64,000 nucleotides of DNA from Rusavskia elegans (GCA_011316305.1 SAUG01000096.1:62001-126000); one strand, 5' to 3'. Counted from the stretch's first letter, positions 21,789-36,558 are shown. Notes: generated from the sequence alone by a model not told the origin. Numbers and translations are program-made.

Positions 21789-22628
21789 CTACAAATCCCT
21801 GATGTTTTTCAAGTCGATGTCCCTTGTCCGAAACTTTGGCTCCCCACTTGGAATCAACCTAGTAAACGTCGCGTCTTCGACAATCTCGACCTTCCTGGTC
21901 TTCGCAACTTCTTCCAAAAGCCGGGGTATCTGATCGGCCATCTGCGTCCTGGCCGCGAAGTTTGCTTCATTTACGCCCCGCCCTTGACTTTTCCGAGGGA
22001 AAATATCCAAAACACAGTCATCATAATATTCTTTGTGGACTGTCAGGAGTAGCCTCTTTGGTTCTTTCCGCTGCTGGACTTCATCATCTTGTGCCAACAC
22101 TTTCAGCACTTCGACTAGTAGGTCTCCAATGTGCGAGAAGAAATACCCGCTCGCCGAAGATACCCAGATTGCTTGGGTCGAAAGTCTGACCTCGATATTC
22201 GCTATTTGTCGCAGACAATGCGGGTAGATGTCACCCGGGCCGTCAAAATAGCGCTGCGGCACATCGGAGCGGAAAAGATACTGAGGCGAACCATACCAGT
22301 CGGGGTACAAACCTGCAGAATCCAGTTCGATGACAGGGCTAGATATATCGATCTTTAATATGTTATTCTCGTACAAGATAGAGGCGGCCTCGGTATTAGT
22401 TTGTTTGCTGGCGAGTAAGATTTGAGGGTAGACGGGGATGCGCTTTTGTAGCCCATGGCGATCATGCCAAACAATTCGTGGCTCCGCCATCGAGCCAGAG
22501 GATGGGATTGATGGGATGAGTAGTTCCGAGTAGATGTGAAGTCGGAGCTCGAGAGGTAGGGAGAAGAAAGGGAAGGACTTTATGGCCTCCTCCTTATTAT
22601 TCTGCGTTGGGAGTGGATGGGTGTTCAT
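21789..22628 (-). CDS. F-box-like LPxExRxxIY family protein, intact copy 3
   Basis: Intact single-exon protein of 279 residues. Near residue 20 it has FFSLPLELRLHIYSELLIP, an F-box-like/2EXR-type motif seen in large fungal families that often sit near transposons. Then come IVWHDRHG, ILLASKQTNTEAASILYEN (the usual second motif) and a C-terminal half with SGYFFSHIGDLLVEVL. F-box proteins recruit substrates to SCF ubiquitin ligases, but no partner-binding domain is recognisable here, so that role is inference. It is the only undamaged member of three tandem, same-strand copies. Confidence 0.7.
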   Translation of the reverse strand: MNTHPLPTQNNKEEAIKSFPFFSLPLELRLHIYSELLIPSIPSSGSMAEPRIVWHDRHGLQKRIPVYPQILLASKQTNTEAASILYENNILKIDISSPVIELDSAGLYPDWYGSPQYLFRSDVPQRYFDGPGDIYPHCLRQIANIEVRLSTQAIWVSSASGYFFSHIGDLLVEVLKVLAQDDEVQQRKEPKRLLLTVHKEYYDDCVLDIFPRKSQGRGVNEANFAARTQMADQIPRLLEEVAKTRKVEIVEDATFTRLIPSGEPKFRTRDIDLKNIRDL

Positions 22629-23422
22629 GGTATTGCCACTTATTACCTGCGTAGCGTACCGATCTGAAGAAAGTCTTCACTAGGCAGAAGGAGCGTCGAG
22701 GTGTTTGTTCTGGTGGACGTTCCGCTAGGCAGCAGCCTCGATGCGTCTTACGAATCCTGAAAACGACCAAGTCCCCCTCGCTTAGCTCCCGCCCCCATCA
22801 CTTACCCGGCACTCGGATTCTGTATATAACGAAGCCGGCTTTCCTCAATCCTTCTTTTTCTTTCTTCATACTTACCTTGGAGAGGACCCTGCGATCAAGA
22901 AGGCAGGTGTCCATGATCTCAGTCCTGCATTGCACAGCGCGGCGACAAGGGTCATTGGCTATGTTTCGGCATCGCCATTTCCGGAATTTTTGTTAGCAAT
23001 ATTTTTTCATCATTCGGTCGCTTTATGCGATGGAATGGAGAAAACCTCTGCTTCATTGCCGATAGACCTGCCAGCGAGCTATGCATAGAAGCATGAATAG
23101 GCTTCGTATGATGCATCTGATTCTCCAGTCGTGCCGCCAAGATCGCTGCCTCTTACATAATCCGACGACGTTCATTATCTTGGTGTTGAGATCCTCCCCT
23201 CGTCCAGTAGAGGCTCGTCGGAACAAGAATACTTTAGATTTGCAATGTGGGTACACAAGGCATATCAGAGATCCTAATAGTCCGAAAAGGTGCCTCCTGT
23301 TCCCTACTCAGCAAGCACTCCCACGTTCCTTATCCGCCCTCGAAGGACATCCTGGAAAGAAAATGCACCTCAGAACGGGTCAACGAATCCCGTAGAACAG
23401 CCAAAGTCGAGTAATCTTCACG
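22629..23422. other. Intergenic interval, divergent promoters
   Basis: The interval lies between the minus-strand F-box-like gene and the plus-strand anion transporter. No domain-bearing frame is visible. Extra 5' exons of the transporter could lie near its right end. Confidence 0.4.
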
Positions 23423-25299
23423 ATGCGCATCCCTCACAGTCTCCAGCCTGGCCGGTTGCTGAAGCAAGATATCCAACATCTCCGTCAACGTTACGTCTCC
23501 GACTGGACCACCTTCAATCAACTCATCGTTGCCAGTGCCGTCTATGTCTTCTTCACCAACCTGCTGCCTGGCATCACCTTCGCGAGTGATCTCTATGTGC
23601 TCACTGGGCAGCAATGGGGCACCATTGAGGTGGTGTTCAGCACGGGTCTGTGCGGTGTCATCTTTGCCTTGTGGGTCTGCCTTTTCGGGACTTGTTCAGT
23701 ACACACTGGAGCAATTGCTTTTCTTTCTACGTTATATGCTATCTAGCGATAACTTCAGGCCTGTCATGGCAGACGCTACAGATGCTGACTGGAGAAGGGA
23801 AGGCTATCCAGCCAGCCATTGACCATTCTGGGTGTCACGGGACCCTTTTCCGTGCTTGCTGAGAACATCTACTCTCTATGCCTTGGCTCTTTCAATGTAC
23901 GCTGCTTTCATTCATCTACTCTGTACTTTTCATTGAACGGTCCTTAAGATACCTTTCCTCCCCTTCATGGCATGGTCCCTCATCCACGCCGGCTGGATGC
24001 ACCTCCTTCTCGCCCTCATCAACGCCCACGACTGGACCATGCGCTACGTAACCACCTTCTCCACCGAAGTCTTCTCTCTCCTCAACAGCATCATCTACTT
24101 CCACAAAGCCGTCCAGGAACTGCAACGCGCCCACGACAACCTCTCTTTCGCGGCCTTCCTCTACGCCATTATCGGCGCCATCGGTACCATGCTCGCAGCT
24201 ATCTTTCTCTCCACGGCCGAGAAATGGAAACCGCTCCTCCATTGCTACATCCGCATGGGTCTCGCCGAGTACGCCGCCGCCATCAGTATCATCATTTTCA
24301 TCGGTATGCCACACGTCGGCGAACTGGTGTCTCTCGACCGCTCGACTCTCCATATCAGCACCTCATTCAAGCCTAGCTCCCCAGATCGCTCCGTATTCTT
24401 CGTGCAGTTCTGGCATTTGCCGGTAGGGTGGATCTTTGCGGCCATCCTACCGGGTTTCATCATCACCGTCCTCTTCTTCTTCGATCACGAAGTCAGCAGT
24501 ATCATCTGCACCATTGATCGATACGGGACGAAGAAACCGAGCGGGTTCGCTTGGGATATCGTGCTTTTAGGTACGACGACCGCGTTGTGCGGCATCCTTG
24601 GGATCCCTCCAGCAAATGGCCTCCTGCCTCAAGCGCCGTTGCATTCGGAGAGCTTGATGCATACCGAGAAAGAAGAGATACTCATCTCGGTTGATGGCGA
24701 GGAGAAAGTCGAGTATCGCGATGTCCGACGGGTTCACGAACAACGGTGGAGTGCTTTTCTGCACGCCGGAGCTGTCCTGGTCTTCGTCAGCCCGCCTTTT
24801 CAGCATGTCCTTGGTCTGACGCCGACGAGTGTGTTGGCAGGTTTGTTCATGTTTATGGGAGAGCAGAGTCTTTCCGTTAAGTAAGCGCACGGTAACCTCC
24901 AATTTCCATGCTCGTGCTGACACAGGAGCAAGTCCCATCCTCTATCGCTTCTTCTACCTACTCACACCCCCATCGGAACTTCCAAAACTACCAGCCGACG
25001 TCAAGAGCTATCGAGGCGTCCATGTGTATACGGTCGTCCAGATAGTGGTCACAATTGTAATCTTCATCGTCACCTTGACAAAGGCGGCGCCAGCCTTTCC
25101 GGTCCTGATTATCATCCTGGTACCGATCCGACTACTTCTCATGAACAGGCTTTGGGATCGGAAAACCCTCCGGTTCGTGGATGCTTGGGCCTGCAGAAAA
25201 GGTACCCCAGAAGACGACAAAGACCTTCTTGCTGGGGAGGTCAATGAAAAGGACGACCCAAGCCCGGGACAGCTGGAGGAGACTGTAAATGATGTCTGA
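23423..25299 (+). CDS. SLC4/Bor1-family anion (bicarbonate/borate) transporter
   Basis: Multi-pass membrane transporter of the SLC4 family (fungal Bor1-like anion exchangers). Four exons (23423-23670, 23812-23896, 23949-24880, 24933-25299) join in frame to 543 residues. The start near LQPGRLLKQDIQHLRQRY is probable; another 5' exon is possible. Family stretches include FFTNLLPGITFASDLY, QPLTILGVTGPFSVLAEN (completed across intron 1), NAHDWTMRYVTTFSTE, FLFFFDHEVSS-like FFFDHEVSSIICTID, and GLLPQAPLHSESLM. About ten to twelve hydrophobic segments are visible. Apparent extra bases at the 141-nt intron 1 are explained by acceptor ATCCAG rather than by a frameshift. The ion is not determined from sequence. 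Confidence 0.9.
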
Positions 25300-25734
25300 A
25301 GCTGATAAGTCCGTTGCATACGATTTTCGAGCAGCCCTCTCTTCATCGTCGTGCTGCGCGCAGGCCTCCAAGAGTACGGCAATGAGAGCCACACATGAGG
25401 TTGCAGACCTTGGGGACAATGCAACATGATAGTCCCCGGACGTCCGTACCGCGGGATATGCTCAGCGGCTCGCGGTGAGCAGAAAAATCCGGTCACTAAG
25501 GTACGCCTATGCATTGGTAGGGCATTCGATTTGGCTGGCAGTCGAGGTATCGGATGCCCACTCCGTCGAGTCGAAGGGATACAGAGCCGCCGAGAGTGTC
25601 CGAACGATTCTGCTCACCGCACCAACCGCGAGAGCGGGCTGACATTGTCCAATCGAAGGAGGCGAGGTCGAGGTCAAGCAGCATCCAGTTGTCCCCACCA
25701 ATCCAACAACATGAATCCAAGAAAAAGAACGATC
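25300..25734. other. Convergent 3' spacer
   Basis: Spacer between the transporter and the carboxylase gene, whose stop codons face each other. A long plus-strand frame entering from 25426 is antisense to the carboxylase. Nothing else is supported. Confidence 0.4.
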
Positions 25735-27860
<2,126 letters not shown>

Positions 27861-28045
27861 CGTGGATACGGCATACTGAAGTACTATAGACTGTAGCTTT
27901 GTCGGTAGACCATAAATTGCAGCTACTACAACGAACTGAGTAGTTGTACAGAACCGAAGTTAAAAAGGAAAAGCCGACGATAGCCGAACATGGTCCAAGC
28001 TTCCATTGAGCTAACTCATAATCGATTATCTCTATTGTGGTATTA

Positions 28046-28526
28046 CCCCAGGGGAAATAAAGAGTGATAAAACGGAAGCTAATCTGGGGACCCTTCTAAA
28101 ATTTCGGACCACCATTCCAAGAATCAACCCTACTATACTTAACAACTACCGGTCGGAAACGTTTAAAATTTAGAATATAGAGTTACTATATTATAAGGAC
28201 TATAATTTCCAATCTTTACTAAGTTTATCCAAGGTCTGGGCAAGTTATAAAGGTTTCAATTTTTAAGTAGTAGCTAGTAGGACCGTAGGCGCCCCTTACA
28301 GGAGGTTTACTACGACCTCTTAAAGACTAACGATAAGACCTATAGAGCTCCTGTAAGCTTATATATATAGAGTATATACGTCTATAAGTCTATTACGAGC
28401 TTTATAGAATCTAATATTAAGGGGTCGTTGAGTATTACTCCTGTAAACTTTTGAGTTTGGAGGGATCGAAATTTAGAAGGGTCCCCAGATTAGCTTCCGT
28501 TTTATCACTCTTTATTTCCTCTGGGG
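28046..28526. mobile_element. 481-bp inverted-repeat element (MITE-like, TA-flanked)
   Basis: The two ends are inverted copies of each other over about 65 bp. The left end starts CCCCAGGGGAAATAAAG (28046 to about 28110) and the right end finishes with its near-perfect complement (about 28462-28526). TA flanks both outer ends, as expected for Tc1/mariner-type target duplication. The interior is AT-rich, has no coding capacity and shows TpA enrichment suggestive of RIP. It is best seen as a non-autonomous element; the parent family is unknown. Confidence 0.8.
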
Positions 28527-28901
28527 TATCATTTTCAAAGCTCTACGATCTGTTATATTGCTCTTCTTGCTGCTGCGCTAAAGCCAGACTTAGCAGTAGC
28601 ATTTGGAATCAAGCTTCCAGCGTAAATATACGTTTTCGCAGTATAAACTCATAAGGGAGGGGAAAGTGTACTTAATAATGTCGGTAGCAGATATATGAAT
28701 CGACACCAAACAATCTGCAAGCTAACGTCTTTAAGTGTTGAACTCGTGAAGTTGCTAAACCTCCAAAGGATTTATACGAGGGAGAAACCCCTATCATCTC
28801 CCGCCAGCAACCCGGATCGGCGGACCATGACTCTGTGTCCCGGCATCGTAGGCATGTGAACGCCTCAGATCAGAGCAAGGGGTCCGAACCTACCCAGAGG
28901 G

Positions 28902-29382
28902 CTACACTTCTGTCACATCAACGAGTTCTGCAGCCACAACTCCCAGTGTCGGATTTTCATTCCTCATCACCTGGTACGCAAACTCCATAACGTCCCCGCC
29001 GGCAGTCACTGTCGCAACAAGGCTTATAGCGCGAATCCCGTTCATGGACGTAGCAGAACTCATCCCATTCGATACACTGTAGGGCATCAACTGGCAATAG
29101 GACGATGCATCATTAGTTCTACTTTGGGGTAGAGAAGGCTTGTAGCTCACCGTGCTCGTTCGGGCAATGAAAACCAGATGCTGCCTTTGCGGATTGTGTC
29201 AAATACCCAGGTTTCCTTGCCTAAGTGCCATTCACAGGATCTTGGGTATCGCTCTCTCCCACATCAGCGATGTCCACCTTGATTAGCAGGTCTTCTGGGT
29301 TGGGAATTGGCTCGGCGACGGTCCTCGCGATGAGGGACATGGAGAAGATGACTGGGGTGATTGCTGAGCTTGAAAATAGCAT
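28902..29382 (-). pseudogene. Small secreted protein gene, apparently frameshifted
   Basis: The 5' end encodes a plausible signal peptide (MLFSSSAITPVIFSMSLIA) and continues LLIKVDIADVGESD before a TAG near 29236. Directly after it, in another frame, the text reads LGKETWVFDTIRKGSIWFS. A further possible 32-nt intron then leads to SSYCQLMPYSVSNG and an open C-terminus (AFQ-like EFAYQVMRN...AAELVDVTEV). One missing base before GGCAAGGAA would reconcile the first two parts. No intron of normal length does so. It sits about 320 bp from the MULE insertion. It could be a decayed gene or contain a sequence error. Confidence 0.4.
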
Positions 29383-29703
29383 CTTGTCCTAAGAAAGTTG
29401 CGTGGTTTTGCCCTTGTGATAGAGGATTGAAAGGTCTTCGTGTAACGATGATCTGGTTCTGGACGGTTGGGAAAATGTATTTCAGTCTTCAGCTTGGATG
29501 AGTGTAAGACTGCAAAATTCTCTGGAATATATGCGATGGTACAGGTCATCGAGATGATCTCATCGGTGGGGTTTGCAGAACCAAACTGCAAGATGGGTTG
29601 CATATTTCGTTCTCTACGAACCGTTTCATCCAGACTTGAGATCAGTTTATGCAACGGTGACGAGTTTGGGAAGTCCGGTCCCTGTTTTGGTAGCGTGATC
29701 CAT

Positions 29704-29711
29704 GAATATTG
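29704..29711. repeat. Left 8-bp target-site duplication (GAATATTG)
   Basis: Identical to the 8 bp immediately outside the right terminal inverted repeat (40808-40815). The two copies bracket the 11.1-kb element exactly. Confidence 0.85.
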
Positions 29712-29759
29712 GGCACGGGATAGCTCCACACTACGCGATATAATAAATCCACGCTATAC
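29712..29759 (+). repeat. Left terminal inverted repeat of the MULE
   Basis: 48 bp beginning GGCACGGGATAGCTCCA and ending ACGCTATAC; three transitions against the right copy. Confidence 0.88.
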
Positions 29760-30358
29760 GCGTAAAACGTCCCTAGTATCTCGCGTCCTATATTCTACCT
29801 TTAGCTTCCTACTATTATAATTATACTATTTCCGCCTATAAATTTAGCTTTTTTATAAAAAATTTCTAAAATTTTTTAAATATTTTTAAAATTTAAATTA
29901 GCTAATTTATCTAAACTATAAATATTTTTAATATCTATTATTTTTCTAATTTTTAAATTTTAATTACTTTATTTAAAATTTTAATTACTTTATTTAAAGG
30001 CTTTTATAATAGTCTAATCTATATTTATATTTTTTCTATCGACCGGTATTTTTTATAATAAACTTTCCGAATTTTTTAAAATTATATAATTTCCAGCTAG
30101 TATTTTAAAAATGACTATAATAAAATCTTTTTTAAAATAAACTTTTACTACGCCTATAGTATCGGCGGTAATAAAGTCTATAAAAATAAAGGTTATAGAA
30201 TTTAATATAATAACTCTATAATTAAATACGATTATTTCTTCGTCGGTTTTATAATTAAATACTAAAAGGTTTTAAAATAGTAATTTATTTTTTAAAAAAA
30301 AATTTATTTTTATTAGATTTCTAAATCTATAGATCTAAAAATCTATCGAATAGATATT

Positions 30359-30933
30359 TGTTATAAATACAGACGGTATACTTTAGAAAACGCGATAGTA
30401 TTTAGTATAGCGCTGGATTTTCTATTACGTTTCGACAAGTAGAAATATATAGAATAGTCTAGATATTAGTACTAGCGAATATCTTAGTAATCTCGATAAA
30501 TAAATACTATAAATACTTTTATTCTTAGTAGTTTTAGTAAGTAAATACTATAAATACCTTTAATCTTAGTAGTTTTAGTAAGTAAATACTATAAATACCT
30601 TTAATTTTAGTAGTTTTAGTAAATAAATACTTTAAAATAAAGCTATTTTAGTAGTTTTAGTAAGTAAATATTTTAAAATAAAGTTATTTTAATTTTTTTA
30701 ATTTATAAATAATCTAAATAGTTGAAAATTTTATTTATTTATATAGATTCCGATCTCGTTATCTTTATAGTTTATATTTAATTTATTAGTTATCGCTATA
30801 TACCACTCTACTATTTGAATTAATTTATTTTTAATTAATTTAAATAATTATTTATTATATCTCCGTTTATAGATATATTAATAAATTTCATCTATTTTTA
30901 GAAATACTAGACCCTTTAAATAGTTCTATAATA
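30359..30933 (+). repeat. Left LTR of the gypsy element
   Basis: 575 bp, starting TGTTATAAATAC and ending TATAATA. It contains a run of about 41-43-bp subrepeats (30480-30690, core TAGTAGTTTTAGTAAGTAAA), with one or more units beyond the right LTR, which accounts for its greater length. Confidence 0.8.
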
Positions 30934-31775
30934 TTTTAAATACCTTTAGAATATATATCGCAGGTTAACGTTAAATCTCTATTCCAAGCAATTTCAGATC
31001 TACAGCAAAAAAGTCCGAATCTAAAAAAAAGGAAATCTAGATGAAAGATAAAAGCTTTTATAGTATCAAAGTCAACAAATCCGATAAATACTATAGAAAT
31101 CGTAACAAATTCGAAGATTAGTTTATATAATTGGATATATACATTATATTCTATCTAATAGATAAAAAGAAAAAAATCTTTTTTACTATATTTTATCTTT
31201 AAAATCGAGTTTAATACTAGATAAAATCTCTCTTTCGCTAATATATAGACGATAAGAAAAATCGCGAATATATTTTTATATAGTTCGTAAAATTTAAAAA
31301 AGCTATTTATAAAATTTTCGGAATTTTAAATAAAATCCTAATTACTAAACGCTTTATTTAATATTTTTAATAGAAAAATATAATATTTAAATATATTATA
31401 CGATTTAAAAAATAGATACTACTAATAGAATAGAATAAGAATACCCTATATATAATATTTAGATAAAAATTTAAAAAATAAATAAAAGACGAATTTATAT
31501 ATAATAGCCGAGTATATAATATACTAGATAATCTAATTAAAATATCTATCGACTTCGATAATAAACCATATAAAAGAGATATAGAAAAGCGCTATAATAG
31601 CGAATCGCGAGGTAATATAGAACGTTACCCGGAATAAATCTATAGAAAATTATAATTAAATAAAAAAACCGAAGATAGCTACTATAGATCTATACTAATA
31701 GAACTAGATTCTATATAATAGCGATATAAAAAAAAGAACTCTAGAAATAGTAAAAGAAATAAAAATCCTAAAATA

Positions 31776-31805
31776 TACTATAACTATAGTAAACTAGGCT
31801 ATTTC
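31776..31805 (+). pseudogene. Relic of gag zinc knuckle
   Basis: The plus frame reads YYNYSKLGYF, where a CCHC knuckle would have Cys, Cys and His. The Tyr and Ser replacements at those sites are single transitions away, as RIP produces. Confidence 0.6.
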
Positions 31806-33469
31806 GTAAAAAAAGTATCGGTTAAATAAAGTATAACGATAATAGTTTAATACTATACTAAAGAAATATCTTAAAAACTAATTAGAAATAATTTTAGAAA
31901 ATAATAATAATAGTTCTGAACTCTAGAAAACTAATTTAGATAAAGAATTTATATTTATAAAAAACGATAAAATACTATAGGAAGCTACGATAAATAATAT
32001 TTTACTATAAATATTTATAAAACCTATTAGAAGAAAAGCTACCTTTAAATAGAAAATTATAATAATAGAAAACGTTAGACTAGTATATCTTTAAACTCTT
32101 TATAATAAAAAACTAATAAAAAAAGAATTTATAATAATTTATAAAAGATTTAAAAATACTTATAAAATATATATTAACGAAAAATACTTATAGAATAACT
32201 AGTAGAATTAAAAAGTAAATAATATCGTTAATATATTAGAAAAGAAACTAGGAAATAATATTTTTAAAAATAAAAATATTTCTAAACCGATATTATAATA
32301 GAAAACTATAATAATAGAAAATTAATATATATTATTTAGTTAGACTATCTACTATAATAATAACTATAAAATCTATAAATTAGAAAAGGAAAAAACCGGG
32401 TAGTATTTATTAAAACTACGCCGATACGCTTCTATAATACCTATTAATATCGGAAATTATAATATTTATAACTATTCTAAATATAAAATATAAAGTAGAT
32501 ATAAATATTAGAAGAAATAGTAAAAAAGAAATAAAATCTTGAATTAGGAACTTTATAGATATATTTTATAAATAGATTATAAAAATAAAAAATACGAGAA
32601 TATAAACGACGATTCGAAAAAAATTAAAATCTTATAGTAATAGATATACTATAAACGTATAACTTTATAGTCTAGATAAAGTAATTAAATTTAGCTAGCT
32701 ATATATATATATATTTGAAATTAAAATAATCGTTAAAATTAATAATAGACTATAGAAAGTTAAAATATTTATTAATTTAAACGTAACCGGAAATTTTATA
32801 TTAAAGGATTTAGCTAAAAGGAAAGAGTTTTTTCGAATTAAAAAAAAGATCTATATAATTTGATAGTTATTAATAGATATAAGATATTAAATAGAGATAG
32901 AAAAGTTATAAAAGAAATAATACTATTTTAAATAATAATTAATTAATACTAAAAGAAACTTTAGTTCGATATCGTTCGAATAGCTAGCTATAAAATTATA
33001 TTTAAAATTTTTTAATTAAAAAATTATAATCCAGTCATAGACTAGAAGAAAAGAATATTTAATTTTAAACGATATTTCTATATAAAAAATATCTAGTCTA
33101 CGCCGAAACAGCGTTTTTAAATAGACAAAAAATAAAATATAAAGTATAAATTTATAGTTTCGAAAAATAACAACTAAAAACTATTTAGATCCGATTTATT
33201 AGATATCGGCAGAGGTTAGCTAGATTAATAAAATAGAAGTAAAAAGAAAAATTATAAATCTTTTAAAAATTCTATATTATCTAATAAAAAGTTAATAGAA
33301 AATCTATTAGAAAAAGTTTTAGATAAATATAAAAATTAGATAAATTTATTTCGGAAAGAAATAACTATAAAAATACTATCTAAATATTAAATATAAAATA
33401 ATAAAATTAGATTTAAATTAAATAAATAACCTATATTTAGATCTATTTATCTATTATCCGCGTTAGAAT

Positions 33470-34600
33470 TTAAAATATTCAATAAATATCTAGATAAAAA
33501 TATAAAAAAGGAATTTATTAGAAAATTTTAATTACCGATAGAATATTCGATCCTTTTTATATCTAAAAAGGACGGAATATTCTATCTATATATCGATTAT
33601 CGGAAGCTAAACGATATTATAATTAAAAATCGATATTTACTACTAAATATTAGCGAACTTTAGAATAGACTTTCTAGAATACGATACTTTATAAAATTCG
33701 ACCTTTAAAAAATATATAACTTTATATAAATAAAAGCCGTGAAAAAATAGAAAATAACTTTTTAAATAAAATATAATTATTATAAATATATAGTTATATT
33801 ATTTAGATTTATAAATATTTCTATAATCTATTAAAATATAATTAATAATATATTTAGAAAATATCTAGATATATTTATTATCGTCTATTTTAATAATATT
33901 CTGGTTTTTTCTAAAATATTCGAAGAATATAAATAATATATTAGTAAAGTTTTTAAATATTTAAAATAGAAAAACTTATATTTTAAACCAGAAAAGTATA
34001 AATTCTATAAAAAAGAAATTAACTTTCTAAAATTTATTATAGAATATAATAGATTATATATTAATTCTAGTAAACTAAAAGCTATTATAAAATAGGAAAT
34101 ACTAATAAATATTAAAAAAGTCTAAAGCTTCTTCGGATTTATAAACTATAACCGAAAGTTTATAAAAAACTATTTTAAAAGAGTTCTCGCTTTAATAGCT
34201 TTAATAAAAGATATTATTAAATAATATTAAAAAGAAAGAAAATAGTAAATATTTAAAAATCTTAAAAAAGAATATATATAAGATCTAGTATTTAAAATAT
34301 TTGATTCGAAAAAATTATTAAAAATAGAAATAGATTTATTAAATCTAGCTATAGATATATATCTTTTATAATAATATATTAATAAATAGTATCCGATAGT
34401 ATATATATTTAGAAAACTATTACTAACGGAATAGAATTATATTATCTATAATAAAAAACTACTAGCTATAATAGCTATACTAGAATAGTAGAAAGTATAT
34501 ATCGAAAAATTATTAGAATTAATAATATTTATAGATTATAAAAATCTTCTATATTTATAATAATAAAATGATTTAATAGAAAATAAATATAATAGTCTAA
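33470..34600 (+). pseudogene. Relic of gypsy reverse transcriptase-RNase H
   Basis: Plus-frame text interrupted by stops shows the order ILFISKKDG, LYIDYRKLND, a broken FDL segment, IIVYFNNILVFSKIFEEY, YFKPEKYKFYKKEINFL and SFFGFINYNRKFI. This is the conserved Ty3/gypsy RT series. The catalytic Asp-Asp of the YFDD-type box reads Asn-Asn (YFNN, 33886-33897). Further on come relics of the RNase H region. No functional protein can be made. Confidence 0.78.
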
Positions 34601-36558
34601 ATTCTTTGGTTAATATAAATTTAAAATATACTATACTTTAGATAAAGAAAATAGAAAAATAGACGTTTTAAATCGGAGAAGTAATTATATAAAAATAAAA
34701 AAGATTTTTAATAATAGTATTTTTAAAATTAATAAAAATTGATTACTATTAGTAAATTAATATAAAATAAATACGACGCTATATATATTAAAAGACGACT
34801 AAAAATAGTTTTCTATTAAAAAAAGAAAACTATAATACTAGATAATAAAATCGATAAATATATTAAAAAGTACTATAAAAAAATACTATAAAAGTATCTA
34901 GACGTAATAAAAATAATATAAATCTTACGATAGTATTACTAGTTTCCTAATATAAAGTAATACGTCGAAGTATATATTAGAAAATATTTTAAATATTAGA
35001 AACTACCGGATTTATTATAAAAGGAAGTTATATTAGATTTTATTATCAAACTTCTAAAATTAAAAGATCCGATAATAAATATAGAATACGATTTAATATT
35101 TAATATAGTAGATAGTTTTATAAAATATATCTACGTAACTCTATTATAAAAAGACTTTATAATAGAATAATTTAGATTTATTATCTTAGATCGATTATTT
35201 CGATACTACGGACAACTAGAAATATTAATAAATAATAGAAATAAATTTCTTATTTTAAACTATTAGAAAACTCTTATTCCTTTATTTAATAAAAAACTAA
35301 AAATATTAATAGTTTTCTATTCGATAATAGATAAATGGATAGAATATACTAACTAGACTTTAGAATAGTATCTAAAGTACAATATTAACGACGTTTAAAA
35401 TAATTAGATTTTACTTTTATTAATAGTATAATTAACGCTTAATATAAAGAAATTAAATACGATAAAAGAAATATCGTTCTATACTAAAAATAAAAGAAAT
35501 TCGAATCTATTTAAATAACCGCTTCTATATATATTAGCAGAATTAGCGATCTAAAAAATCGATACTTAAAAAAAAATCTATAGAAATATCCTAAAGATAT
35601 AGAAATACTCGGGTAATTACTAAAATAAAAAGCGAAAAATAATACTTTAGCTAAAGAAAAGAGATAAAATATATCTTTTTATAAAAAACCTAAAAACGAA
35701 GACTCTAAGTAAGAAATTTAACTATATTAAAATCGGACTATTTTTAATTAGGAAGATTAAAAGACTTTAAAACTTTAAATTCGATTTATTTAAAAATATT
35801 AAAATATATCCGATATTCTATATATTTTTTTTAGAACTAACCGATTTCGGAATACTATTATAATAGATATTTAACTTCGAAATATAGAAAGAAAATATCT
35901 TTATAATTAAAAAGATTCTATAGTAAAAAGATTCTATAGTAAAAAGATTAGAACTATCTAATTAAATAAAAACGTTATTCTATTTTAGAAAATATTTAGT
36001 AAACTACTAGAAAGCTTTATAATAATTCTATTAAAAGAAGTTAAAGAAGTTATCGACTAGCTAAAATCGCTAGATAAAATAATCTATTCGGAAGCTATAT
36101 TAATAAAAAAATTTAAATTAATAAAAGAAATCGAATCCGTATTATCTTTATATTTTAACTTTATAAAATTTTATAGTTTACTATTAACTATAATACGCTG
36201 CTCCTCTTTAATATAATCTAACTAATAAAGTAAATACTATTATTCTATATACGCTTTATATAATTTTTTATTTAACTTTTTATATTTATTTTTAAGACGA
36301 CGCTAACGCGTAGTATCTAACGGAGTAAAATTATAAAGATAAATTTATTTTATATAATTAATATACTTCTCGGAACCTTTACCGATATAATAAAATTTCT
36401 CTAATTAGAAATAATTTTAATAAAAATATATAGCTAATATACCGATATTTAATAATAGAGTTTTTTTATAATAATCTTTAATTAATAACCTTTCTTTTAT
36501 CTATAAAAAAGAAGGATAAATAGTTTTTCGGGATAAAAAATCTAAAAAAAGAATCTAA

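Noticed and set aside
23671..23820. Apparent four-base insertion (repeat of CCAG) breaking the SLC4 transporter
   Set aside because: Using donor GCCTT|GTGGGT and acceptor ATCCAG restores the conserved QPLTILGVTG reading, so no frameshift is needed.
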